DNA of 64,000 nt from contig NZ_JABKAV010000012.1 in the NCBI RefSeq assembly GCF_013377905.1, positions 1 through 64,000 of the forward strand, read 5' to 3'. This DNA is from Hymenobacter terrestris (GTDB taxonomy: Bacteria; Bacteroidota; Bacteroidia; Cytophagales; Hymenobacteraceae). The notes beneath the pieces were generated by a model, which was not told the origin of the DNA, ran no database searches, and worked only from the letters and a program-made list of their open reading frames with translations. The position numbers and the translations under genes were made by a program. The first letter of the stretch is position 1. Each line of letters opens with the position of its first letter. Below are positions 56,466 through 64,000 of the stretch, one piece after another.

Positions 56466-57164
56466 TTAGTCGTTGGTTTCGAGAGCTTCGGGGGCCAGCT
56501 CGGCCCGCATCCGGGCCAGGGTGCCCACTGGGTCGCCATCCTTGAACACGAACGAGCCGGCTACCAGCACATCGGCCCCGGCCGCTACCAGGGCGGGCGC
56601 GTTGTCAAGCGTTACGCCGCCGTCCACCTCAATCAGGGCCGACGAGCCACTATCCACCAGCAGCTCTTTCAGCTGGGCCACCTTGCGCAGCGTGTTCGGA
56701 ATAAAGGCCTGCCCCCCGAAACCGGGGTTCACCGACATAATCAGAACTACGTCGAGGTCGGCGGCAATGTCTTCGAGCAAACTTACGGGCGAATGCGGGT
56801 TGAGGGCCACGCCGGCCCGGCAACCCAGCTGCTTGATTTGCTGCACCACCCGGTGCAAGTGAATGCAGGCCTCGTAATGCACCGTTATCACCGCGGCCCC
56901 GGCGTCGCGGAAGGCGCTCAGGTAGTGCTGGGGCTCTTCGATCATCAGGTGTACATCGATGGGCTGCTTGGCGTAGCGATGCACGGCCTCCAGCACCGGA
57001 ATGCCGAACGAGATGTTGGGCACAAATCGGCCGTCCATCACATCGAAATGCAGCCAGTCGGCGGCCGAGGCGGCCAGCATTTCGGTTTCGGCCTGCAGGT
57101 TGCCGAAGTCGGCGGAAAGAAGCGAGGGGGCCAGCAGCGGGGCCTGGCGACGAGTCGGGTTCAT
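56466..57164 (-). CDS. rpe: Ribulose-phosphate 3-epimerase
   Basis: The start at 57164 (MNPTRRQAPLLAPSLLSADF) gives 232 aa. TIM-barrel motifs are APSLLSADFGNLQAE (about residues 12-26), WLHFDVMDGRFVPNISFG with metal-binding His and Asp (about 37-54), DVHLMIEEP, MSVNPGFGGQAFIP and IEVDGGVTLDNA. It interconverts ribulose-5-P and xylulose-5-P in the pentose phosphate pathway. It precedes the TonB receptor gene by 9 bases on the same strand. Confidence 0.96.
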   Translation of the reverse strand: MNPTRRQAPLLAPSLLSADFGNLQAETEMLAASAADWLHFDVMDGRFVPNISFGIPVLEAVHRYAKQPIDVHLMIEEPQHYLSAFRDAGAAVITVHYEACIHLHRVVQQIKQLGCRAGVALNPHSPVSLLEDIAADLDVVLIMSVNPGFGGQAFIPNTLRKVAQLKELLVDSGSSALIEVDGGVTLDNAPALVAAGADVLVAGSFVFKDGDPVGTLARMRAELAPEALETND

Positions 57165-57238
57165 GCCACGAAAGTAGTCATTACTCAACTCAAGTTGCTA
57201 AGCCCCGCCCCTGTAGCGCTCTTCGCGACCTAGATTAC

Positions 57239-57559
57239 TTAAGCCGGCTTTTCGAAGGCGCGCCAGTCGAGCTTGCCGTCTTCGGTTTTGCGCAGGAATA
57301 CGGTCTGGTCATCGTCCTGGCGCTTGCCAAAGGTTACGTCGCCGCGGCAATCGAGGCAGCGCAGGCTGGTGTATTTGAACTTGCCCTGGGCCTCGCGGGC
57401 CGTCAGGTCGAGGTTGTCGGAGCCGCAGAGGCCGCACTTGGCCACATCGGGGAAGCTGAGCCGGTCGTACTCGGCCACCGTTTCGTGGAACGTGGCTCCC
57501 TGAACGGTGAAGTGAAACTGGCGGCGCCCGAGGCGCTTGGAAACCATCATCTGTAGCAT
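57239..57559 (-). CDS. Small zinc-ribbon-type protein
   Basis: The 106-aa protein has a C-x-x-C...C-x-x-C pattern: CGLCGSDNLDL (about residues 42-52) and RCLDCRGDVTFGKR (about 67-80). A helical N-terminus and an acidic end follow. It probably binds zinc and may contact nucleic acid. I do not recognise a named family; similar proteins occur in Bacteroidetes and phages. It is transcribed leftward, separate from rpe by about 75 bases. Confidence 0.6.
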   Translation of the reverse strand: MLQMMVSKRLGRRQFHFTVQGATFHETVAEYDRLSFPDVAKCGLCGSDNLDLTAREAQGKFKYTSLRCLDCRGDVTFGKRQDDDQTVFLRKTEDGKLDWRAFEKPA

Positions 57560-57998
57560 GGCAAAAAAGAGGAAAGGGGTTTAAAATAGAGTTAAAAAAA
57601 GCCGCCGGGTTGAACGGGTGATGAAGATGCAGCAACCTACTTCAACCGTAATACAATGCCAAATTACTAACTATTTTCGCATCATCAAAACTAAATAAAT
57701 TGGCAATCATGATTCGTGGCACACCTCCCCAATTACAGCCACTGTGGCCAAAGCGTACGATTTTGACAACCATTAACTTAGCCCTTATATAGCGTGATTA
57801 GAGCCTTTATTTCTGCTTCAGCAGCTATTGGGGCGAACCTAACCGACAATCTGCAGCTTTACCAAGTACTGCTGGTAGATTCTTTAGAAGAACTGTATTA
57901 TCTAGCAGACTATGTTCGTTTGAAATAGCGGGTAAGCCTCTGTCTGAGAGCTATCCGCCCGCCTGTTGATAAGTGCCCGCCCACTTGCCTGCCCCTGT
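57560..57998. other. Gene-free spacer before the Ig-repeat gene
   Basis: The interval of ~440 bases separates divergent genes and is AT-richer than its surroundings. No reading frame looks coding. It must contain two promoters, but I cannot point to an exact TAnnTTTG box. Confidence 0.4.
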
Positions 57999-60900
57999 AT
58001 GCCCGCAACGCTTATTCTCCTGCCCGTTTCTCATCCTTTTTCACCTACCAAGGCTACTCGCCCGTTACCCGCTCGCCGGTACCTGAACCGACGGCGGCGG
58101 GCGGCAGTTGGGTGGCTGTTTACGCTGTTGATGCTGCTTGCAAGCGGGGCAGCCCGCGCACAAACCCCCACGGGCCCGCCGGAATGCAGCGAGGATGAGA
58201 AGTTCGCCAACACCTGGTATTTCGGCTTCAAAGCGGGGCTCGATTTCAACATGGCCACCGATTCCATCAAGCCCACGGTGCTCACCAATGGTGCCATGGA
58301 CGCGCCGGCCGGGGCCGGGGTAATGTCGGATGGCAGCGGCGAGATTCTCTTTTACAGCAACGGCGAAACCGTTTGGAACGGCGACGGCACCGTTATGACC
58401 AACGGCACCGGCTTACTGGGCAGCCGACTCGTTACCGATGGCCCCCTACCCATCCGGATGCCCGGCAGTCCCCCTCCGGGTTCAACGGGTGTGGCAACGC
58501 GCTACCTGCTGTTCACGCAGGACGCGGCGGGCGGGCCTAATGGCCTCCGTTATTCCGAAATCGTTATTCCGGCCGGCGGAGGCCCCGGTACAGTCGTTCT
58601 AGCCACCAAAAACACACCGCTTGCCCAGGGCACCGCCGAGAAAATGACGGCCGTGTTCCATAAAAACGGCTGCGACATCTGGCTTATCGTGCATGGCTGG
58701 GGCGGCGCAACATCGGGCAACAACAACCGCGGCGACGCCTTTATGGCCTACCGCGTGAAGCCGTCTACCGGCGGCATGGGCACGGGTCCGGTGAACATTG
58801 ATCCGCCCATTGCCTCCGCCGTAGGCTCGTTGCACGCGCCAAGCGTGTCGCCGGTTGGCTACCGCGGGCAGATGAAGGTGACGCCCGACGGCCAGCAGCT
58901 GGCCCTGGCCCGCTATAGCGAAATCACCACCGATAGGAGCAGCACCGTGGAGCTATTCAGCTTCGATACCGGGACGGGTGCGGTCGGCACCCCCCGCATT
59001 ATCGATGCCGATCAGGGCGGCTACTATGGCGTGGCGTTTTCGCCGGGCCGCAGCCGGCTGTATGCCACCGTGCTGGGCGCGGCACCCCGGCTGCCGCAGC
59101 TGCTGCAGTTCGATATCAGCACTATTGGTACCGGCGCCGGCAATGGCCCGGTAGGCCGCGAGGTTATTCCGCTTGGGCAAACTACGCCGGTAAACCTAGG
59201 CTCGATGCAGACCGCTCCCGACGGCAAGATTTACGTGGCCCGCGAAAACCAGCCGGCCCTGGGCTTTATTCCCTATCCCGATTCGCTGGGTGCTGCCATT
59301 GCCTACGCCGACGACAGCCTGCAACTGGGCGGGCGGCTGAGCGGGCTGGGCCTGGTTAATTTCAACCAGAGCTCCTTGCTGCGCTTTGGCTTCAGTGGAG
59401 AAGCTACGGGCTGCCTGCAATATACTTTCGAGGCTCCACCGGTTGAGTTCGACAACCCCCAATACGCCTGGGATTTTGGCGACGGCACCACCTCAACGGC
59501 GCAAAATCCGCCCCCGCACACCTACCCCCGCCCCGGCGACTATGAGGTGACGCTGCGTATTACAACCGAGTGCTTTTGCCGGGAGAGTAAGAGCCTGGTC
59601 CGGATTTTTGGCCCGCCTACCCCGGGCACGATTGCGGCCGCGCAGGCCGTGTGCGCCGGCGACACCCCCGCTTTGCTGACCAGCACGGCTCCGGCGGCAG
59701 AGGGCACCGGTCAGTTTGACTACCAGTGGCAGAGCTCGGCCGACGGTAATACCTGGGCCAACATTTCGGGTGCAACCAGCGAAACCTACCAGCCAGCGGC
59801 CGCCAACGCCGACATTTTCTACCGGCGGCTGGTTACTTCGGGCTTCTGCGCGCCGGGTACGCCTACTCCTTCCATTAAGATTACCGTGACGCCGGCCATA
59901 GTGCCCGGTACCATTGCCGCCGACCAGACCGTGTGCGTGGGTACCGCGCCGGCCCCGCTTACCAGCACGGCGGCCCCAACCGGGGGTACCGGCTCGTTTG
60001 CTTTCCAGTGGGAATCATCACTCGACAACGCCACCTGGACCGCCGTAGCCAACGGCACGGGCGAAACGTATGCGCCGGGCCCGCTCACGGTTACCACCTC
60101 GTTCCGCCGTCAGCTAAGCTCCGGCCCCTGCGACAGTATTGCTTCCAACGTCGTCACCGTTACGGTAACGCCGGCCCTGACAGCCGGGACCATTGCGGCC
60201 AGCCAGGACTTATGCGCCGGAGCAGTGCCGGCTTTGCTCACCAGCCCAACGGCCGCCACGGGCGGCAATGGCCCCATTACTTACCAGTGGGAGTCGTCGG
60301 GCGATAACGTCACCTGGGTTCCCATCACCGGCGCGACCAACGCCACGTACCAGCCGGTTGCCCTCACGGTTACCACCTCCTTCCGCCGCCGGGCCAGCTC
60401 GGGCGCGGGCTGCGCTCCGGCCGTGTCCAATGCGGTAACGATTACGGTGGCCCCGGCGGTGGTGGCCGGTACCATTGCCGCCGACCAGACGCTGTGCCAG
60501 GGAGCCACTCCCGCCCGTCTGACCAGCACCGGCGACGCCACTGGTGGCCTTGGCACTTTGACGTACCAGTGGGAATTTTCGACTGACAACACCACCTGGA
60601 CGCCGGTAAACGGGGCCACCAGCGCCGACTATGCGCCGGGCCCGCTCACGGTTACCACTTTCTTCCGCCGCCAGGCCCTGACGGCGGCCTGCGCACCGGT
60701 GCTATCGAATGTGGTAACGCTGACGGTGCTGCCCGAACTGCTGGCCGGTAGCATTGCCGCCGACCAGGACATTTGCGCGGGTACGGCCCCCGCGCCGCTG
60801 AGCAGCGCCGGTCCGGCCAGCGGTGGAACCGGCACGTTCGCCTACCAGTGGGAGTCTTCGTTGAATAACAGCACCTGGACGGCCGTTGGCGGGGCCACCG

Positions 60901-62066
60901 GCCCTACTTATCAGCCGGCTACCCTAAGCGCCACCACCTATTTCCGCCGCCGCGTCACGTCGGGCACCGGTACTTGCTCCACCCAGGTTTCGAACGTGGT
61001 AACTATTCGGGTGCTACCCTCGGTAACGCCCACCGTAACCGTGGCCACGCTGCCCGCTTCATGCCCCGGCACGCCGCTTACTTTCACGGCTGTGGCCACC
61101 GATGCGGGCACCACGCCGGCTTACCAGTGGTTCGTGAATGACATTCCTGTAGCCAGCGGGCCAACCTTTACCAGCAGCACGCTGGCAACCGGCGACCGGG
61201 TGCGGGTAGATGTAACCGCCAGCACGGGCCTGTGTAGCACCGGGCCGGCTACGGCCACCGTTACTGTTACGCGCACGCCTACCCCCACTCCTACCCTGGT
61301 TATTGCCCAGGAAGCCGGGCCGGCCGCCTGCACGGGCGAGCCCCAGACCTTCCGGGCCACCAGTGTAACGAATGGCGGCACGAACCCCGCCTACCAGTGG
61401 CGGGTGGATGGCAACGATGTACCCGGGGCCACAAATCCGGTGTTCACCAGCAGCACGCTGCGCGACGGCCAGACCGTGACGCTGCGCCTGAGCACGGCCA
61501 ACAGCTGCGGGCCGGTATCGACCACTTCCAATGGAGTAGTTGTGCGCGTTCAGCCAACGGTTAACATAAGCGCCGGCCCCGATAAGGAAGTTATCCTAGG
61601 CAACTCGGTGGTGTTGGAAGGCACTGCCGATGGCACTTATCCCGTTACGTGGACCCCGGCGGCGGGCCTGGATTTCTCGGGCAACGACCCGCTGCGGCCC
61701 CGGGCCTCACCTACAACCACCACCACCTACACCCTTTCGGCCGGGGCCGGCGGCTGCGCTGCCACCGACCAGGTAACGGTAACCGTGCGCGAGGCCATCC
61801 GGATTCCGAACGCCTTCACGCCCAACGGCGACGGCCGCAACGATACCTGGCAGATTGAGTTCATCGAGCAATTCCCCGACAACACCGTCACCGTGTTCAA
61901 CCGCTGGGGAACCCAGGTTTTCTCGGCCCAGAACTACAGCCGGGCCAACGAATGGAACGGCAACATCAACGGCAAGCCCGCGCCGGTCGGCACCTACTAC
62001 TACGTGGTGGTAACCAAAGGCCCCCTGGGTAAGTCCTTCAGCGGGTCTCTGACGGTACTTTATTGA
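57999..62066 (+). CDS. Giant type IX-secreted protein with PKD and repeated Ig-like domains
   Basis: I chose the ATG at 57999; a TTG start lies 33 bases before. The 1355-aa protein has a basic N-terminus and a signal helix (AAVGWLFTLLMLLASGAARA). A propeller-like domain (about residues 60-470) opens NTWYFGFKAGLDFN. A PKD domain (YAWDFGDGTTSTAQNP, about 490-530) follows, then about five tandem ~88-aa Ig-like units with the recurring words G-T-I-A-A-x-Q, Y-Q-W-E-S-S and F-R-R. Two more divergent units come next, and then a T9SS type B sorting domain (NAFTPNGDGRNDTWQIEFIE, VFNRWGTQVF, GTYYYVVV). It should be exported and held at the cell surface, with the PorP/SprF protein next to it. Confidence 0.9.
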   Translation: MPATLILLPVSHPFSPTKATRPLPARRYLNRRRRAAVGWLFTLLMLLASGAARAQTPTGPPECSEDEKFANTWYFGFKAGLDFNMATDSIKPTVLTNGAMDAPAGAGVMSDGSGEILFYSNGETVWNGDGTVMTNGTGLLGSRLVTDGPLPIRMPGSPPPGSTGVATRYLLFTQDAAGGPNGLRYSEIVIPAGGGPGTVVLATKNTPLAQGTAEKMTAVFHKNGCDIWLIVHGWGGATSGNNNRGDAFMAYRVKPSTGGMGTGPVNIDPPIASAVGSLHAPSVSPVGYRGQMKVTPDGQQLALARYSEITTDRSSTVELFSFDTGTGAVGTPRIIDADQGGYYGVAFSPGRSRLYATVLGAAPRLPQLLQFDISTIGTGAGNGPVGREVIPLGQTTPVNLGSMQTAPDGKIYVARENQPALGFIPYPDSLGAAIAYADDSLQLGGRLSGLGLVNFNQSSLLRFGFSGEATGCLQYTFEAPPVEFDNPQYAWDFGDGTTSTAQNPPPHTYPRPGDYEVTLRITTECFCRESKSLVRIFGPPTPGTIAAAQAVCAGDTPALLTSTAPAAEGTGQFDYQWQSSADGNTWANISGATSETYQPAAANADIFYRRLVTSGFCAPGTPTPSIKITVTPAIVPGTIAADQTVCVGTAPAPLTSTAAPTGGTGSFAFQWESSLDNATWTAVANGTGETYAPGPLTVTTSFRRQLSSGPCDSIASNVVTVTVTPALTAGTIAASQDLCAGAVPALLTSPTAATGGNGPITYQWESSGDNVTWVPITGATNATYQPVALTVTTSFRRRASSGAGCAPAVSNAVTITVAPAVVAGTIAADQTLCQGATPARLTSTGDATGGLGTLTYQWEFSTDNTTWTPVNGATSADYAPGPLTVTTFFRRQALTAACAPVLSNVVTLTVLPELLAGSIAADQDICAGTAPAPLSSAGPASGGTGTFAYQWESSLNNSTWTAVGGATGPTYQPATLSATTYFRRRVTSGTGTCSTQVSNVVTIRVLPSVTPTVTVATLPASCPGTPLTFTAVATDAGTTPAYQWFVNDIPVASGPTFTSSTLATGDRVRVDVTASTGLCSTGPATATVTVTRTPTPTPTLVIAQEAGPAACTGEPQTFRATSVTNGGTNPAYQWRVDGNDVPGATNPVFTSSTLRDGQTVTLRLSTANSCGPVSTTSNGVVVRVQPTVNISAGPDKEVILGNSVVLEGTADGTYPVTWTPAAGLDFSGNDPLRPRASPTTTTTYTLSAGAGGCAATDQVTVTVREAIRIPNAFTPNGDGRNDTWQIEFIEQFPDNTVTVFNRWGTQVFSAQNYSRANEWNGNINGKPAPVGTYYYVVVTKGPLGKSFSGSLTVLY

Positions 62067-62147
62067 GTTGGCAGCAGTGCCCGGCCGCCACCAGCTGGCA
62101 GCCGGGCACTGGCCGCCGGCACCTGACAATTAACACTCCATGCTGTT

Positions 62148-63128
62148 ATGAAGACATCTTTTCCCCTCCTGTCGCTGCTACTGCTGCTAACCGCCGCGCC
62201 GGCCCTGGCCCAGCAGGAGGCCCAGTACAGCCAGTACATGAACAACAACTACCTCATCAACCCCGGCGCGACGGGTGCGGAGGACTATATTGATGTGAAG
62301 TTCAGCTACCGGACCCAGTGGGTGGGGCTGGAGGGCGGCCCCCGAACCTACTACGCCAGCGTCAACTCGTCGCTGGGCAAGTGGCTTACCACTGATAAGC
62401 GCACCCGGCGCGACCTGCGCCGGCCGTTTCACGCCATCGGCGGCATGGTGTACCGCGACGCCACGGGCCCCATCAGCCGCACCAGCGCCTACGTTTCGTA
62501 CGCCTACAACGTGGTGCTCCGGCCCAACCTGCGGGCGGCGCTGGGCATGTCGGCGGGCCTGCAGCAGTTTGCCGTCGATGGCAGCAAGCTGCGGTTCTTC
62601 GACCCCGGCCCCGATCCGCTGGTGCTGGCCCCCAACGAATCCTCGCGGGTGTTCGACGGCTCGGTGGGCCTGTGGGTGTACAGCTCGAATTTTTTCGTGG
62701 GCGTATCCAGCACTCAGCTACTGGCCAATAGGCTTGATTTCTCCTACGGTCCCAACCAATTGGCGTCCGGCTCGGGCAACTCACTCCGGCGGCACTACTT
62801 TTTCACGGGTGGAGTGATGCTGCCGCTGACCGACGACTGGTCCCTGGTACCCTCCGTGCTGGTCAAAGCCGTCAGTCCGGCCCCGCTGTCCGTCGATGTG
62901 AATGCCAAGCTCAAGTACCAGGACTTGCTGTGGGCCGGTATATCGTGGCGCACTTCCGATGCAGCCGTGGCAATGGCCGGCGTTAACTACGAGCAGTTTG
63001 CGCTGGGCTACTCCTACGACATAGGCCATTCGCGGCTGTCGCCCTACCACAACGGCACCCACGAAATACTACTGGGCCTGCGGCTGAAGAAAAAGGCGCA
63101 GGTCGTCTGCACCAACCGTTTCTGGTAG
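62148..63128 (+). CDS. PorP/SprF-family outer membrane protein
   Basis: The 326-aa protein has a signal (FPLLSLLLLLTAAPALAQ) and the family opening QEAQYSQYMNNNYLINPGAT (about residues 21-40). It continues with SYRTQWVGLEGGPRTYYASV and a beta-barrel ending LLGLRLKKKAQVVCTNRFW. PorP/SprF proteins pair with gliding-motility-associated CTD (type B) proteins and help attach them to the cell surface. The upstream gene encodes exactly such a protein, 81 bases away. Confidence 0.92.
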   Translation: MKTSFPLLSLLLLLTAAPALAQQEAQYSQYMNNNYLINPGATGAEDYIDVKFSYRTQWVGLEGGPRTYYASVNSSLGKWLTTDKRTRRDLRRPFHAIGGMVYRDATGPISRTSAYVSYAYNVVLRPNLRAALGMSAGLQQFAVDGSKLRFFDPGPDPLVLAPNESSRVFDGSVGLWVYSSNFFVGVSSTQLLANRLDFSYGPNQLASGSGNSLRRHYFFTGGVMLPLTDDWSLVPSVLVKAVSPAPLSVDVNAKLKYQDLLWAGISWRTSDAAVAMAGVNYEQFALGYSYDIGHSRLSPYHNGTHEILLGLRLKKKAQVVCTNRFW

Positions 63129-63177
63129 CCGCGCAGCCCGTGAAGCTGTTCACAAAGCCGGCAATGGTCACGAAACG

Positions 63178-63250
63178 GTCATGCTGAGCTGGCCGAAGCA
63201 CCTCTATCGCTTCGTCGCAGTCGTCCAACGAAGCGGTCATGCTGAGCTGG
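63178..63250. repeat. Degenerate copy of the GTCATGCTGAGC repeat
   Basis: GGTCATGCTGAGCTGGCCGAAG and CGGTCATGCTGAGCTGGCCG occur as two direct copies 59 bases apart, with CACCTCTATCGCTTCGTCG between. The hairpin symmetry is lost. Confidence 0.6.
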
Positions 63251-63274
63251 CCGCCTTTTAACTTTGTAAAACGC

Positions 63275-63301
63275 AAAAGCAGGCCCACAAGGCCTGCTTT
63301 T
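63275..63301 (+). terminator. Hairpin after the PorP/SprF operon
   Basis: AAAAGCAGGCC (63275-63285) and GGCCTGCTTTT (63291-63301) flank the 5-base loop CACAA. It ends in T's and is well formed. Confidence 0.8.
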
Positions 63302-63335
63302 ATTGTGTCTATCCAATTGGCGGCTACTTACGATG

Positions 63336-63456
63336 CTACTGCATCACAAAGCGTACGGCCTGCTGCTGCGGGCCTTGCCCGATCAGGCAAGTGAAGATGC
63401 CCGGGCGCAACGTCGCCGTTTCGAGGCGCACCGTACCGGTAACGGCGGGTGCCCCC
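63336..63456 (-). pseudogene. 3' end fragment of a type IX-sorted protein gene
   Basis: On the minus strand the last 40 codons read APAVTGTVRLETATLRPGIF and TCLIGQGPQQQAVRFVMQ, then stop. This is the end pattern of a T9SS type A sorting domain (L-x-P-G-x-Y/F-x-x-x-L, then V-x-R-F-V). The frame runs into C-rich low-complexity sequence beyond about 63456 and the rest of the gene is missing. It may be a real relic or the edge of a misjoined contig. Confidence 0.5.
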
Positions 63457-63574
63457 CGCCGGCGTGTGGCCCGCCCCCCCCCGGGATCAAAAATACAGGT
63501 TTTTAACTTTTTTGTGGCCCCTCCCACGGGGAGGGTCCGAGACAACGGGGCCCCCCCCCCCCACCGCCTCTGGC
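63457..63574. other. Low-complexity stretch with long C-runs
   Basis: There are runs of 9 C (63474-63482) and 12 C (63551-63562), T-runs, and a small inverted repeat CCCTCCC/GGGAGGG. This unusual composition next to a gene fragment and directly before the next ATG suggests a sequencing or assembly problem. Confidence 0.5.
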
Positions 63575-64000
63575 ATGACTGAGCTGTCCGTTTTCGAACC
63601 GGCCACCCTGCCCCTGCAACCGGCCGCTTACGCCGCCATGCTAGGGCCCACTGTGGTAATCGCCCCTCATCCTGACGATGAAAGCCTGGGCTGCGGCGGG
63701 CTGCTGGCGCTGCTGGCTCGCGCCCGTGTGCCCGTGTGGTGCGCGCTGATGAGTGACGGCACGATGTCGCACCCTCACTCTACTAAGTTTCCTGCCCCGG
63801 CCCGCCAGGCCCTGCGCGAAACCGAGCTGCGGCTGGCTTTGTGCGAGCTGGGCCTGCGCGCCGATTGCCTCTTGCCCCTGAACCTACCTGACGGCCGCGT
63901 GCCCGGCCCCGAAACGCCGGCCGGCCAAACGGCCGTGGCCCGGCTGGTTGAGTTTTTCCAGGAAAAGCAGCCGGCCACCGTGCTGTGCCCCTGGCGGCGC
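63575..64000 (+). CDS. PIG-L/LmbE-family deacetylase, partial at the right edge
   Basis: The first 142 codons are in the window. They contain VVIAPHPDDESLGCGGLLALL (the zinc-binding H-P-D-D-E, split at residues about 28-48) and VWCALMSDGTMSHPHSTKF, the start of the PIG-L (LmbE) fold. The family removes acetyl groups from GlcNAc-type substrates, for example in bacillithiol or glycan synthesis; the substrate here is not known. The C-terminal part with the last His is beyond 64000. Confidence 0.85.
   Translation, partial: MTELSVFEPATLPLQPAAYAAMLGPTVVIAPHPDDESLGCGGLLALLARARVPVWCALMSDGTMSHPHSTKFPAPARQALRETELRLALCELGLRADCLLPLNLPDGRVPGPETPAGQTAVARLVEFFQEKQPATVLCPWRR

Noticed and set aside
63178-63250. 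Possible CRISPR-like direct repeats
   Set aside because: Only two copies of a GTCATGCTGAGC word, with no regular spacing; they belong to the dispersed hairpin family. No cas genes are in the window.

Overview
The window looks like a chromosomal segment of a high-GC Bacteroidetes of the Hymenobacter/Cytophagales type. The reasons are TAnnTTTG-like promoter boxes, a PorP/SprF protein beside a giant protein with a gliding-motility (type IX secretion, type B) C-terminal domain, a Bacteroidetes-type tyrosine integrase with an Arm domain, a TonB-dependent receptor with a carboxypeptidase-regulatory-like N-terminus, DUF2911, and a fused hisIE/hisB histidine operon. The taxonomic call is an inference from gene content; no rRNA is present.

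Positions 1 to about 18.85 kb form an accessory region that I read as an integrative element or genomic island. Its right end is a tyrosine recombinase (17410-18705, minus) sitting against the 3' end of a tRNA-Thr(TGT) gene (18854-18926, minus). The other end is not seen and probably lies left of the window. The island carries a plus-strand operon with a SymE-like mini-protein, a DUF3846-like protein, a RecE-like PD-(D/E)XK nuclease and a YegP-type protein. It also carries an amidohydrolase bracketed by two copies of a 124-bp double-palindrome block, an AT-rich two-gene module (cytosolic protein plus membrane protein), a small secreted nuclease, a WYL regulator, a large TPR protein, a CAP-like secreted protein and an HNH nuclease with a small partner. 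A decayed 3' end of a second integrase at 11143-11301 suggests that at least two elements were stacked here.

From 19 to 34 kb the genes are housekeeping: a DUF349 protein, YqgE, PdxH, DUF1015 overlapping Maf, a flavin reductase, a fasciclin protein, a RES/Xre toxin-antitoxin pair, an HD hydrolase, a HAD phosphatase, a small lipoprotein, GyrA and a TPR protein. From 34.1 to 36.5 kb there is an AT-richer interval with one orphan gene. From 36.5 to 41 kb there is a small lipid-glycosylation cluster (ArnT-like GT39, nucleotide-sugar epimerase, LAB_N membrane protein, polyprenyl-phosphate GT2).

From 41.1 to 49.6 kb, on the minus strand, lies a full histidine operon hisG-D-C-B-H-A-F-(zinc ribbon)-IE. 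It is preceded by a leader ORF ending in a His-rich run and by a hairpin, which together look like a transcription attenuator. Six successive gaps in the operon are each occupied by a hairpin-forming or repeat-like sequence.

From 49.7 to 64 kb come DUF2911, a PQQ/sorbosone-dehydrogenase-like protein, a Crp/Fnr regulator divided by a palindrome from a fatty-acid-hydroxylase gene, a TonB receptor, Rpe, a zinc-ribbon protein, the 1355-aa type IX-sorted Ig-repeat protein with PorP/SprF, and the start of a PIG-L/LmbE deacetylase. Just before the last gene is a stretch with long C-runs that may be an assembly fault. Long hairpin repeats containing GTCATGCTGAGC or GTCATCCTGAGC recur in intergenic gaps throughout the chromosomal part.
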